Shown here one piece after another: positions 24,404-37,411 of a DNA stretch of 64,000 nucleotides. How positions within the stretch are numbered: position 1 is the stretch's first letter; each line of letters starts with the position of its first letter. Under the pieces are notes generated by a model. The model did no database searches and was not told the DNA's origin. It saw only the letters and a program-made list of their open reading frames with translations. Source of the DNA: Spongilla lacustris (taxonomy: Eukaryota > Porifera > Demospongiae > Spongillida > Spongillidae); NCBI GenBank assembly GCA_949361645.1, contig OX442427.1:3104016-3168015 (forward strand), given 5' to 3'. The translations under genes were made by a program, and so were the position numbers.

Positions 24404-24582
24404 AAAGGTTGGCATACACAGGGCGACTACCTGTTGATTTGTCGCATGCAGCTCAAATGAATATAGGGTAAAAGTTCGTAATTGTTTAGTTTACTGATGG
24501 GTTGCGGAACATTTGTCCATATTCATTTGAGTTGCATGAGACAAATCGGCTAGACGCCCGGGCCGTGTATGCCGACCTTAAC
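24404..24582. mobile_element. Small MITE-like hairpin, ~180 bp
   Basis: Ends AAAGGTTGGCATACAC and GTGTATGCCGACCTTA are inverted. The subterminal ATTTGTCGCATGCAGCTCAA also has an inverted partner (24518-24548). No certain target duplication. Confidence 0.6.
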
Positions 24583-24799
24583 ACAACAACACACAGGAAC
24601 TGATTCTTAGCATACATATACATGTACATACTGACATACATGCACAGAGAGAGGGGGAGAGAGGATTCATAGCCACTCACACAACAACACGCAAACACAG
24701 TCACGCATACACACTCACACACATGCTCACACACACAATCACATACACAATCACACGCACTCACAACATGCTCACACACACAATCACACACACACACAC

Positions 24800-25330
24800 A
24801 CTGGCAGCTGTGGGGTATCTGCCATAGGATTGGTGCTTGCTATATGGGGTACTTGCCATACGACCAGTTAACTCCATAGCTTCTTGCCATCAGGACCACT
24901 CCAACTCCATACACTGTAGCTATTAGGTGCACGTGTCTGCCATAGATTTGAGTTCATAGCTGTTAACTGTGTGATTTTCCATGCATCGCTTATTGCCATA
25001 GAGTCTACTCTATTCGACCATACATGGGGTATTCCGTAGCTGCCTGCCGTAGCTGTCTGCAATAGGGTCCGTGCACTCCCGTACCTCCGTTAGCGTAGCA
25101 GTTAGCTGTGACCTGTAGGCTTCAGTTCTGCCATAGAATCCAGTCCATAGCTGAACAAGCAACATTAGTTTCATAGCTTATTGGTCCACACCGCACTAGT
25201 ACGGTATTTGTTTGCTAGCTGTCGGCTATTCCGTAGCGTTGCCATACTGTACTCAGTGTACTGTAGCTGTTAGCTGTGAGGTACTCCATATACCGTAATA
25301 CCCAGTATTCCATAGCCATAGGGTCCACAG
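24800..25330. repeat. Degenerate short repeats around CCATAGCTGTTAGCTGT
   Basis: Many scattered near-copies of CATAG / GTAGCTGTTAGCTGT / TGCCATAG suggest a very old minisatellite. No gene is visible. Confidence 0.5.
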
Positions 25331-26669
25331 GCAGACTTCCAGGTCTGTCCCATCCTCATGGGATTGATCTTCGATATCGTCGTCTTCGTATACTGTTCGA
25401 AATCATCCGAACCAAAAGCGATGAGCAGGCCCAGTAAATAAGTTATTTTTAAATCGCATGCATGTTAAGTTGTTGTGTACATTGTAGTGGTGGGTGGGGT
25501 AGTAGTTATAGACGTCAATACGTACATGTACATATTATCATTAACTACATGTACTTACAAAACAGCTCGGTCTGGGCACGGCTAACTGACGAAAGAGTAG
25601 CACGTGATATTATGCGTTTTGAATGTGGGGTGTATCTCACTAACCATTCAAGGGAAGAGCGATTTGAAGGCCCTAAGCTCTGAAAAAATTATGATAAATA
25701 CGGGGATTGATTACTCTCATGTAATCCGCGAGCAGGTAAGGAAAATTTCATTTGGTTTGGAAACTATTGATGCCTGAATAGATAAAAATGAATGGATATT
25801 GGAAACCTTGCATAATTAATGTGGAAGTGCGGATATAGGTACCTAAGTTGCGAAAAACTACACAAAATATGTCAACTAGTCCCCACATTGCAAATCCGAG
25901 AGCAGGTAGTCAATATAATTTTTTTTTCTGCAGTTAGCTGCAGTTTTCTGAATGCGTCCATACATTTTCTATGGACATTGAATTACGCAATGACCGAATA
26001 CCGCGTAATCCTTTTGACCGCCAATTTCTCGATATGAACAACAGATTGCTACCACAAAACAGCTGTTTTTTTTGATTCATTTGTATTTGGCTTGTTGTAT
26101 GATTTAGCACAATTGGAATGTGTTGATGATGCACTGATGCAGCTATAAAAATACCTCATCATATAACACTTTACTAGGTCTTATTATGCCAATAACCACA
26201 ATGGAAGAAGTAGAAACACAGCTGAATGCGAACAGATGATGAAGCCAACTAAACATGGGGCCTGTGTAGGATCATCCATACCACATAATTGGATAGCAAA
26301 CATATTTCATTATAACAAAAGCAATCACTTGTATCACATAAATAGGGATTTAACTTCATTCTTGTATGTTTTTTAGCCTTTAAAAAATGTCACAGAGCAA
26401 TCCTTGCTACACAGCAACTGGAAGGACGTGAAACATCAAAGTTGCTATGTTTGATGAGGACAATTACACAATCAAATACTTCGGCGGCTCCTAATAACAT
26501 GATGCAAAACACAACCATTGTTTTGTTGGTACCACATGCATGCACACTATTTGATTTCAGTTGAAGTATGCAACCGCCTAATAAAAACCCTGTTTGACAA
26601 AACGCACAACTATATAAATTTCAAGTGCCTCAAAAACAAGTTAAGGTGTAGATACGTGCAGCAATCCAC
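25331..26669. other. Non-coding stretch before pseudogene exon E2
   Basis: No gene or clear repeat recognised. Confidence 0.5.
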
Positions 26670-26707
26670 AATCATTTCCCATACAACATGTTGTATGGGA
26701 AATGATT
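26670..26707. repeat. Perfect 38-bp palindrome
   Basis: AATCATTTCCCATACAACA is followed directly by its exact reverse complement, with no loop. It lies 45 bp upstream of pseudogene exon E2. Confidence 0.95.
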
Positions 26708-28098
26708 CATATAAAATGTCTCATATACTTAATTTTACCACTGTAATCATAGTTCTCCACTACTTTCATCTTGGATTACAAATTTGAGGAGCCTCAGAAT
26801 CTCAAGTTTGTTGTGTATGACATAGAAGATTGGAAAGATGTGGACAACATTGATAGACAAGACTACCTTGGAGCCACTGAGTGCACTCCGGCAGATATCA
26901 TGGCAGCAGGACAGCACCTCAGTTTTGAACAATCATAACAAGTATGTTTTAAAATGTAAAACTTCAGAGGTTGCGAGGAAAGGCAAAGTGATACATGTGT
27001 AACTATGTTGGATTTGTAGAACAAACATCTGTGTTTGAGTAATAATATGCAGAATCTATAAATCATCTTATTTCATTTACTGTCACCTAATCCATCTCTG
27101 AATACCTAGGTTCGAGAACAATGAATATGTAATTGGAACCGGTTCTACCACACTTAAGGATATCTGCCCTGAAAGGTTTGCACTATTGAAACCATCTATT
27201 CATTACTACTGTTCTCAGGGGTGGTAAAGTGTTCAATTTGGAGCTAGTTGACCCCGCCTACAAGGGCAAGAAGACAAGTCATAATGCAGAATAGTTTTTT
27301 TTTTCAGTGAAGTAAGAAATGTGTTTTCATCTCTCTGCTCCTGCCCCCCCTACACCCACATACAGATCTTAACTATCATGCCAGGTACTTCTGATTTTAA
27401 CTGTACATGTAGTCAGCCCATAATTTAAGCCTAATTACACTTCATAGCTTGCAGTGGAAGGGACTGCCTCTTGGATGGTATGGGCTTGCCTCTTGGACCA
27501 GGCCTGGTCCAAGAGACAAAACCTTTACCATACACGATATCTTTTTCATTTATTTGATTTAGGAGGCTTTTTGAATATATTTAGTTAACCATTAAAGAAT
27601 CTATTCAATTTAGTTCACCAGAATGTCTTCTTTTGCTGTTAGAATTTTTAGCAATAATAATCTGTTTTGTGGTTTCAGATACCGGGTATTCCTTGATGGT
27701 GTATATGTGTTTGTGTGTGTATGGGTTATTGGTGCACGTGTTTGTGTGTGTCTGAATGGTCTTGCTCTACACATGATATAAGTCATGCACATAACAGAGG
27801 GGAGGAGGAGGGTACTCTAATTACACTGGGGATTGGAGAGTCCAATGATACAAAATTAATGTAAAGTTTGAGACCAATGCTCATCGTGCTTCATGGACAT
27901 TAACAATTGTATATAGATAACAACAGATTAGGTTAATTTTCCATGGGAGAAGCAATACAAAATTTCGGATTACTCTTTTCAATGAATGTATGTATATTTC
28001 ATCAAGGCTAATGACAGCAAACATGTACAACCCATGGATCATCGTGCACATGCAACCAATTTCTAAGTTCAGCGCTAAGTAAAAAATCTTGTTCATGG

Positions 28099-29100
28099 GT
28101 GCAGCTTTTTGTTACAGGTAGTGTATCCAATTTAGCAGCTTCTGTACTCTTTACCTGCTCACTTGGGTTGAATGGGCATCTTTGTCCAAGTGCAAGTGGC
28201 AAAAATAGCCAAAGGGCATGTACAAGCATGGTTGTGACTGCCATTAAAAACAACATTGATTTTGTGGTGTGTAGGTACAGTGCGCAAGCCAGCATGGTTA
28301 AAACACAAGGGCATCATGAACACGCTATTGCACATGAAGTGGAGTTTGATTCAGTGCTGGTTTCCTTTAGTGATGATGCAAGACATGCAGTCAAGCGGGC
28401 AATTGATGGGAAAACATCTATATGGCTTACTGTTATGCAGATTGCATGCCGCCATCTTGACCTCTCTCTAGTCTGCTGTTGAATTTATTTCACTACATTA
28501 TCACCAGGCTCATCTTAAAGTACCAGCACATTGTGATTGATGCAGTGGTGAATTAGGCTTTCACCATGCTCTGAATTGTAACCAAGGTGGGCTGAGTGGG
28601 CTTGTCACCCAGCACCACAGTGAAGTGAGGTACTCTAGGTGATTTGGCAGCTATTGTGTACGTAAGGGAACCTAGACCAGCTTTGATTTCTGACCTCAGC
28701 ATACGAGGTGTATGGCAGCAACGAACTGTGGCATTGCTAGATGTTTGTGCTGTAGACACTGATGCCCAGGCTTGTGCTAGCCACATTGTTGATGATGTGC
28801 TATGACTCATGATGTTCAGAAGAACAGGAAAAAAAATGAAAGTACTCGGCAGCTGTTGAAGAAAGGTGTGCTTTGTTTACTCCTTTTGTAATTTCTGTTG
28901 ATAATGGGGGCTTAGCCATGATGCACAACTCCTGATGAAGCACCTGGGTGACCAAATAGCACTGATGTGAAGAAGTCACAGTCTGAAGTAATATCATGGG
29001 GTGGGTTTGTGCCAGAATGGGTGCTATTTAACATATGACAAACCTTTGCTTGCGTGGGTCCAGAGCCAAGTAAGTGGACATGGCATGGATGATGGAGCAA
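28099..29100 (+). pseudogene. Degraded retroelement Pol C-terminal region
   Basis: A frameshifted remnant on the + strand. It contains ARHAVKRAIDGKTSIWLTVM, then GDLAAIVYVREP (28638-28673), LISDLSIRGVWQQRT, LLDVCAVDTDAQ, EEQEKKMKVL and FTPFVISVDNGG in changing frames with stops. From memory, this order (WLTV, GDLAA-REP, D-IRGVW-RT-LDVRV-DTDA, EKEKKRKY, FTPLVFSVDG) is typical of the C-terminal part of retrotransposon-like proteins in cnidarians and sponges. It has no complete frame. It lies in the stretch where copine exon equivalents E8-E9 are missing. The flanking stretches 27294-28098 and 29101-29177 show nothing else. Confidence 0.6.
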
Positions 29101-29172
29101 ATTAAACCTCCCCCCATTTTTCTCACTGAGTTAAGCATCATTTAGAATGTTGTTTTGTATCAGTTAGGTGTA

Positions 29173-29276
<104 letters not shown>

Positions 29277-31556
29277 GTTTTATTATACGGGGACAGCTTT
29301 GGTTTATTTTGGTTAATTTTCATAAGGTGAAACACATTCAGTAGGAGTATATTTATGAAATTCTATTCATCGCACTCAACATTGTGACATCCTGTGATAT
29401 AATGTACAGTACATGCTATCAAGTCAGTGGCCAGTGTACTTGTTCCATGACAGCGACCAGTTGATCCGTGCATATGGATTTGGTGCTCAGCTTTCACCTT
29501 ACTGGGAGTCTTCTCACTGCTTTCCTCTCAACTTTAACCTTCACCAACCAGAAGTTAATGGTGTCCAGGTAAATGACTTATTATTATTGGACAGTATTTC
29601 AGAAAGTAGCTGGGAACTTCTGCCAGGTCCTGTGGACCCATGTGTGCATGTAGGTATTGCTGCTAAAATTGAAAAATAAGTTTATCTGCCTTTGTTTCCG
29701 GTTTCATAATTGCAATTTCTTTTGTCAACAAACCTATCTATTGTTCATGGACATAAAGGTCACCTACTGTTCACTGTACTCCTATTCATTAGTCCCATAA
29801 ACAACATTGTCACCAATGATTGATGTGGAGTGAAGATGCCCAAGCTAAAAACAGTTTTAATATTTGTTCATTTCTGTGCAAATGTATTTTTTTAATGAGT
29901 GCATCGTTAACTTACTGCACCAATCTTCTGATTCCTGACTCGATTGCGTTATTGTGAGTTTTTTAAAATTGTCACAGGGTCTCTTGGGTGCTTACCAATA
30001 TACTCTTCACCATGTGAGGCTCCATGGACCCACGAACTTCTCCCCCTTCCTGGACACCGTCATGAGATATGCCTCTGTACAAGGAAAACAACAGGCACAG
30101 CAGTACTTCATCCTCCTTATCATCACTGTAAGAATAATGGGCATTTTAGCGGGAAAGTCAAAGGAAATATTTACTTATTTAGCTTTCTCCTAATCTGCTA
30201 CATTTTAGCCAATCTCTCTATTTGTGTTCTCACACTTCCTTTTATTCAGGATGGGGAGATCACTGACATGGCTCATACTGTAGATAGGATAGTGGATGCA
30301 TGCAGACTCCCCCTGTCCATTGTCATTGTGGGAGTGGGAGGACATGACTATAAGAACATGGTGCGGTTCATACATATGTACTGTACTGAATGCATGTAAA
30401 TGAAAATCATAAGAGAAGCTAAGGCCAATCTTAGAACCAAATATCTTTCATTTAATTGTATGTTGCATCGATGGTACAGTTATTGTCAGCATACACACAA
30501 ACAATTACACAAACTGGACTCATGAAAGGTTTTGTCATTACTCAGTCTTCTTCACACTAAAATAGATCTTTCGTGTGTCGCAGTAGTCACAAAGGAGGAA
30601 GGGTGGTTGGGAGAGCTGGAAAGTTTCTTTTAACACCCCTAAGTGATACTAAGGGGAGGAATCCACTCTCTCTCTGGCTAACATGTGCTCCAATGCTCAT
30701 ATATTAACCACACACAATGCATGATTCACTGCCATAACGAAAAGAATTTATTGCTGCAAAAGTGCAGCTAGGAGAAGCATTGCATGAGTTAATATAACCA
30801 CCCACGTGCGTGTACATAAACTTCCATCATAGGAAATATTTGATGCTGAGATATTACCACTTGTGAATAGTCAAGGAGTAAAAGTGGCTAGAGATTGTGT
30901 CAAGTTTGTGCCTTAACGAAGATTTCAAAATGATGCGGGAGATAACTTTTCCTTGTTAAGTACAGAAGGGATAGTTTAGGGGAACATAATTTACATGTCT
31001 AAAAATTGCAGTTTTCTAATTCAAAGTTAGAAGTACATTGATGTACATGTAGATGGTATGCTTACACATTGTATTTGTCATTTTCCTTTATGTATGAAGA
31101 CTAAGAATAATAACAAAACAAAGGAGAATGTTTGGTATATAAGAATGAAGACAGACACTATGGCACGCAGGTCATTTCAATTCCACCTGCAAAAAAACAA
31201 ACTTTTGTGTTGTTTACAAAGATATTTAGTATAGGTGCTTACATTGTTTGATTTATTCCTAGTATCTTGTTGACTGTTACAATAATTCAGTATAATTCTA
31301 TATAATTATAATTGTAATTTGATACATAGGCTCGTGAGACTCTAGCAAAGATCCCAAATGAGTTCTTGACCTACATGAAGATTAATCACATCAAGCCCAG
31401 CCCTCCAGTACTGAGGAGACATGAGAGCACTTTGCATGGTTTGTGATTTTCATGTGTATTTGGATTGGTTCATGTGCAGTTGAGCAGTGCAGTTATCATG
31501 TAGGCAAAACAAAGACTCCTCTAACTTTGCATTTAATTGGTATCTTCTATCTTAAG

Positions 31557-32280
31557 GTTATCAAGGTGGACCCCAAGGTCCTGCTCCATACCAAGTGGAC
31601 CCCAAGGTCCTGCTCCATACCCAAGTGGACCCCAAGGTCCTGCTCCATACCCAAGTGGACCCCAAGGTCCTGCTCCATACCCAAGTGGACCCCAAGGTCC
31701 TGCTCCATACCCAAGTGGACCCCAAGGTCCTGCTCCATACCCAAGTGGACCCCAAGGTCCTGCTTCATACCCAAGTGGACCCCAAGGTCCTGCTCCATAC
31801 CCAAGTGGACCCCAAGGTCCTGCTCCATACCCAAGTGGACCCCAAGGTCCTGCTCCATACCCAAGTGGACCCCAAGGTCCTGCTCCATACCCAAGTGGAC
31901 CCCAACCCAAGGTCCTGCTCCATACCCAAGTGGACCCCAAGGCCCTGCTCCATACCCAAGTGGACCCCAAGGTCCTGCTCCATACCCAAGTGGACCCCAA
32001 GGTCCTGCTCCATACCCAAGTGGACCCCAACCCAAGGTCCTGCTCCATACCCAAGTGGACCCCAAGGTCCTGCTCCATACCCAAGTGGACCCCAACCCAA
32101 GGTCCTGCTCCATACCCAAGTGGACCCCAAGGTCCTGTTCCATACCCAAGTGGACCCCAAGGTCCTGTTCCATACCCAAGTGGACCCCAAGGTCCTGCTC
32201 CATACCCAAGTGGACCTCAAGGTTCTGCTTCATATAAAAGTGGACCCCAAGGTCCTGCTCCTGCTCCTAACCCAAATGTA
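31557..32280 (+). repeat. 30-bp minisatellite, pseudogene copine tail
   Basis: About 24 units of 30 bp (CCAAGGTCCTGCTCCATACC plus CAAGTGGACC). The first unit has lost one C. Three 5-bp insertions (CCCAA, near 31905, 32030 and 32094) shift the frame repeatedly. The unit is the same as in the intact copine tail. Confidence 0.95.
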
Positions 32281-32326
32281 TCTTCTACTGTATAACCAAA
32301 AGCTGCTTGTGTGGATTGTTTGGTAG

Positions 32327-32952
32327 TGCTAGGATTAGTTTGGTTCTTATAACAGAATGAAATAATACAATGTATTTTAGCTGCCTTCATTGGTGTTGGT
32401 AGTCAGTTGTGCATGTGCAGTGAGGTGCTGTACACATGTATATACAAGTATCCCAGTTGACCCTATGGTCCTGCTCCATACCCAGGTGGACTCTATAATA
32501 AATTACATCTTACTCTATCAGCTGCTTGTGTTGATTGGCTCCTTTGGTGCATTGCCTATCGTCATTTTGGCGCCCCCTTTTTAAAGCCCGCTGGGGGGTG
32601 GGGGTGTTGGGGGAGGGGGGGAAATTGCCCCCCCCCCCTCCCCCTGGCCACCTCGCCACTGCTTAAAACATCTCAATGCTATGCTTAGAAGATACCAACA
32701 GTATCACTGTAACAATTATTGATCACTCTGATAGAAGCAGTACCATTGCAATGTATATGATGCATTGCAGTGGGAGTCTGCTATTTGTTTGAAAAAATGT
32801 CAAAGTTACTTTTTCAAGGTGTTTGAAGTTGAGGTGCTTCTCAATGAGCATGAATACAACAGCTGTACCATTGTGAGTTGCTTCCATGCAGCTGGAAAAT
32901 TAATTCAGTAAGGAATAATATCAAATCAAAAAGCATGCTCAAGACAACGTAA
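32327..32952. other. Pseudogene 3' flank with a stray tail unit
   Basis: A lone diverged copy of the tail repeat (TGGTCCTGCTCCATACCCAG) lies near 32465-32484. G- and C-runs occur near 32597-32644. No gene is seen. Confidence 0.6.
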
Positions 32953-34908
32953 CAAGGCCGTAGACAATGTGGTGCTTTTCAGCACCCCCAAATTTTTCGG
33001 AGGCTTTTAAATATTTTTAAAGTGGTATAACTGTTCATTGTAATTTGTACCTGTAATACAGTCCTTTTGAGCACTGATCCTTGCTCGATTTCATGTTTGT
33101 TCATCCGCAAAGAAAGTGTGCTTAAGTTGATTGCAAAAGTCCTGGACTATACAATCTTGAGATCTGCTGCTATAGCCTGTGTTTGCACGGTTCTAGCGTG
33201 AAATGGCGATGTGGTCTAGGGTTTGATGATGGAGTTGCACACTGACAACAAAGTGACATTTTTATTATGTTTTCATTTTTCATGATGTATATTGAATTAA
33301 TCTTTCACTATAATGTAGTAGTCCATAACTCATCGCCAGCATAAATTCATCCAAAACAAACTGAACTGGTGTCCACAAGACTTAAACAGATATCCTAGAC
33401 CTTAGCATTATCGGGCAGTTTGTGTATTGCATTGTATAATGTTACTTTACCTTCATACATAATTTCTTATTGCAGAAGAAATTTATTGATACTGATCACT
33501 ACTATTAACTTGCATTAGCGGATCCTGCACGTACCTTGTCAGTATTTGCATGCATGCGTCGTAGTTGTTAATTTCGTGCCAGGCTAGAGAACACGGTCTA
33601 AAAAATGACTACATGTAAATTCATAATTATGAGGTCGTACTACGCCCAACTAAGTCTCGTGCATGATCAGTGTCGTGTTTCATAGAACGTTAAGTTCAGT
33701 ACTAAGTACGGTCGGCGCAGCGAGCATATGCAGTGGCGTCCCTAGGTGTTTCCAAAGGGGGGGGCTAATCAAACAGAGGGGCGCTATGGGGGCGTGGCTC
33801 TGACTAATCAATTAGGCATGCAGAAATTCATGTTACAATTTATTGAGCAAATAAATTAATTACAGAAACTGAATGGTTAGATTGTGCATGAACTATCCCT
33901 ACTCCATAAGTAGATTGGATAATTCTATTCTTCTTGGGTGCATCTCGAGAAATATCTCCACAGCTGTGTCATAGTTTACGGCTGGATGTGAGTAATGAAA
34001 TTCATAAGTGCGAACGAAGAAAGCCGTCTACAGGTCATAGAGGACCTTAGCCAGTTTCTCAGACGATGTAAGGTAGAAAAGCTTCTCTCGCAGGTGCAAC
34101 TAGTGATTGGAAGTGTGCAACCAATTTTCATCAAGCGAAAAATATTAGGAAACCGCTCTTCATCACAACTGATTAGTGCCGATGCAAGAGTATCCGGACC
34201 CTCAATAGGTTAACATACAGACCATTTGCGCTTGAATGCAGCTGACGTTGCAAATTGCATTTTCGATTCTCAGCCCCACTCAGTTTTCGCTTCGTGTTCG
34301 ACATTATATTCGAAACCAACGTAATACGGTAACCTTACATGCATGTATTAATTTGTCAATTTGTCAATGATGTCATACGGGCGGGAACTTCACACGAAGC
34401 ATGAACAAAGGTGCTTAATTAATTGACGAGGCGTACGCGTGCATGCGTTTGCGCATGTCACTGTGTGTGTGTCAGTGTGTGGGGGTGGGGGGTGGGCGCC
34501 ATAAAGTGGGGGGGGGGGGGGGGGGGGGGCGCCATAATGCAGGGGGGGGGGGGGGGGGGCGCCATTAAGCGGGGAGGGGGGGGGGCATCTGCCCCAAATG
34601 CCCCCCCTATGGGGACGCCACTGATATGTATGGATTATGGCATACCCTTGTAGTTTTTGCGTTGTTTTGGAGGGTTTTCCAATGCAAAAAGCGTTGGTGT
34701 CTGGGGCTCCGCCCCTGGCCCCGATGGGGGAGCTCGCAGCGCTCCCCCATACACCGTACCCCCTAGCTGGGCGGGAGGGGCCCGGGCACCTCGGCTCCTA
34801 CCGCACCTCCCCACCCCTCCCCTTTCCCTGGATCCACTACTGCTATACCTTACCCTTGCCTTTCCATTTTTCAGCACCCCCAAAGAAAAATAGTTGTCTA
34901 CGGCCCTG
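32953..34908. mobile_element. hAT-like non-autonomous element (outer), 5-bp target duplication
   Basis: Ends CAAGGCCGTAGACAA and its partner TTGTCTACGGCCCTG are inverted. CGTAA abuts both sides (32948-32952, 34909-34913). CAGGG-type ends fit hAT elements, some of which use 5-bp sites. It encodes nothing recognised and is interrupted by the element at 33731-34623. Confidence 0.75.
33731..34623. mobile_element. hAT-like non-autonomous element (inner), nested
   Basis: Ends CAGTGGCGTCCC and GGGGACGCCACTG are inverted. The 5-bp direct repeat ATATG abuts both sides (33726-33730, 34624-34628). It contains long G tracts near 34507-34528 and 34542-34559. No transposase. Confidence 0.75.
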
Positions 34909-35088
34909 CGTAAAGTTGGGGGATTAAATGCCCCCGGGCCGGTTCAGCCGCCTCTGTACTTGAACACATAGAAACCATACTAGCGGGGTCTGTAGCATCA
35001 GTCATGTTACGTTTTGGATGCCGAAGTTCATATATATCGCCCTTATACGTATATCAGTGGGCCGCTGCCACAAAACGGCCTATTATAC

Positions 35089-37370
35089 CAGAGATAATAT
35101 ATGGGAAAGTTTACGAGAAAAGGGACCTAGCGTTTATTATAAAAAAGTATAATACGTTTGATTTGCCATAACTTCCGAACAGTTAACGCTATCACCTTCC
35201 TATTTTCAACACTTCATACTGCACCATTTCTCAATGGTAAAATACATTTTGGAGTCTTGCACTTGCTCCGTGTCAGTATTGCAACGTTCGATACCCCACT
35301 GGGTTCAAACCCGCCATAACTTTCGGCAGGAGTAATCAATTCGCTTCAAATTCGGTTTGTAGGTAGAGAGGTCCTATACCTATCGATTTGTTCTGTTCGT
35401 TGATTTTTATGCCATCCATTACGGAGATACAGTTGAACAAACTACGTGCCCATTTTCGCGCTCGATTCGCGCCAATGATTTGGGCAAATTGCGTTCCGCT
35501 CAATGTATGGGGAGGCGGGGATTATAACATTGGCGCGAATCAAGCGGGAAAACGTGCACGTAGTTTGTTCAACTGTATCTCCGTAACGGATGGCATAAAA
35601 ATTAACGAACAGAACAAATCGATAGGTATAGGACCTCTCTACCTACAAACCGAATTTGAAGCGAATTGATTACTCCTACCGAAAGTTATGGCGGGTTTGA
35701 ACCCAGTGGGGTATCGAACGTTGCAATACTGACACGGAGCAAGTGCAAGACTCCAAAATGTATTTTACCATAGAGAAATGGTGCAGTATGAAGTGTTGAA
35801 AATAGGAAGTTGATAGCGTTAACTGTTCGGAAGTTATGGCAAATCAAACGTAATGCATTTTTATTATACTTTTTTATAATAAACGCTAGGTTCCTTTTCT
35901 CGTAAACTTTCCCATATAATTATAATTATAGAGGGATTGGAAGCTGGTTAAATTAACACCTAATTAACACGGGCAATGCTGGCTAGGGTATAGAATCCAT
36001 ACAAGTTGTACTCTGGGTTCCGAGCGAGGAGCCAATCGTATCGCGCATGCGTTAGTGTTTAGTTCCGCGAGCAGGCTGAATTGAGGTATATATGTACGTA
36101 TCCATATTGGCAGGGGTAGGGCTTGGGGGAGGGGTTCGGCCTTAGCAGGGCCGCCCCCTCTGGGCCATCCAGGATTCCTCCTGGCTCCCCCAAGCACAAC
36201 CGTGTGACGTGAGGGGCTGATACAAAAGGGGGCGGTACCGTACTCGGGGCCGCCCCCCTTCATCGATTGTATCACGTGCGATGCCAGGGGGAGTCGGCCC
36301 GATACCCCAGCCAAACCCTTGCTAGGTATGGTGCATCCGTGCATGGGGTCTGGGAGATGGGTCAGGTAGGATCCCAGAGCACGGCTCTGAAGTAGGGGTC
36401 AGGTAGCCTAGGAATCTCGAGCACGGCTCTGAAGTAGTCCATTAATGGAAGCTATAACCCATGGTGACGTTCACCATGGGTTATATATAGCTCAGAAGGG
36501 AGATCTAGAGTTATCTTCAACAGACGAGCACCAAGATGCTCGGATGTCAACAATGTGCCACATGTGAAAGCAGAAAGAGGAAAGGTAACTATGGCAATTC
36601 TACAATTCTGAGAGATAATATCTCTGGTTGCACGCAGTACTCCTGGAAGTGCTGTGACAGGTGGTCGGGGAGACTACTGAAAGTCCCGGGCTGGGGACAC
36701 CTCAATCGCCAGTGTTTGCCGCGGAAGAGACACCACCAGACTTAGAGCACCAGCCTTGCTCCATTCCGCGTATTAACGATGGCGAGCAAGGCGAAATTTT
36801 TCCCCCATTGTGCAACTTTGATAGAGAATGTACAGCGCAAATACAGCTTGTTAGTGGCCAAAATACGCCTATGCCACACTATCGGCTTCGCTCTACATTA
36901 CGCTCTCCAAAAACAGCGCAAAAGGTCCTACAAATTAGGACCCTCAAAATGGTATAACTACCCTTCCGCTCAACCAGTGACGCTCAAACATTCACTACGC
37001 CACCTAGAAAAGATTATGCAATGTACGATCACAGCGATGAAAGGCATAGCTAGCGAGCGGTAGTAAGACAATAAAGGTAAAGAGCAATTTTTTTTTTGCA
37101 AAAAATCATTTTAAAATGCACAACTAGAAGGAATGAAGATAGGACAATGGCTCAAAATGGTTTATCCAACAAGTATAACAGTCAGACAACACGGTGAATG
37201 CATAAAAGTGGAATAGCACATGCCTGCTATGGGGAAAAAGCGCTTCTTTCTGCCTTGGTCGACCCGAATCCACCCCTTTTGACAGGTTCGGAAGTGTGAT
37301 TCGCACTTGCTCGCATAGGCATTGAATAGGGCACGTGATGAGTTTCCAATCCCTCTATATATTATCTCTG
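35089..37370. mobile_element. Element with 27-bp TIR, split by a foldback insertion
   Basis: The right end, read inward, is CAGAGATAATATATAGAGGG followed by ATTGGAA. The left end has the same sequence, but its first 14 bases (35089-35102) are separated from AGAGGGATTGGAA (about 35929-35942) by a palindromic insertion. ATTATAC abuts both outer ends (35082-35088, 37371-37377). The interior has a TATATATA at 36482 and a short ATG frame (36536) with a GTAACT donor after MLGCQQCATCESRKRK; no known family is recognised. Confidence 0.7.
35103..35913. mobile_element. 811-bp foldback (palindromic) element
   Basis: Two ~380-bp arms of high identity start GGGAAAGTTTACGAG and end CTCGTAAACTTTCCC, around a ~50-base centre near 35508. 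It sits inside the left terminal repeat of the surrounding element. Confidence 0.85.
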
Positions 37371-37411
37371 ATTATACATCCGGTCATCGCTGGCACCGTA
37401 ATACATATAGG

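Noticed and set aside
31533..32295. Antisense GMEQDLGVHL-type repeat proteins
   Set aside because: Complement of the copine tail minisatellite; also seen at 62888-63860. No start or splice context.
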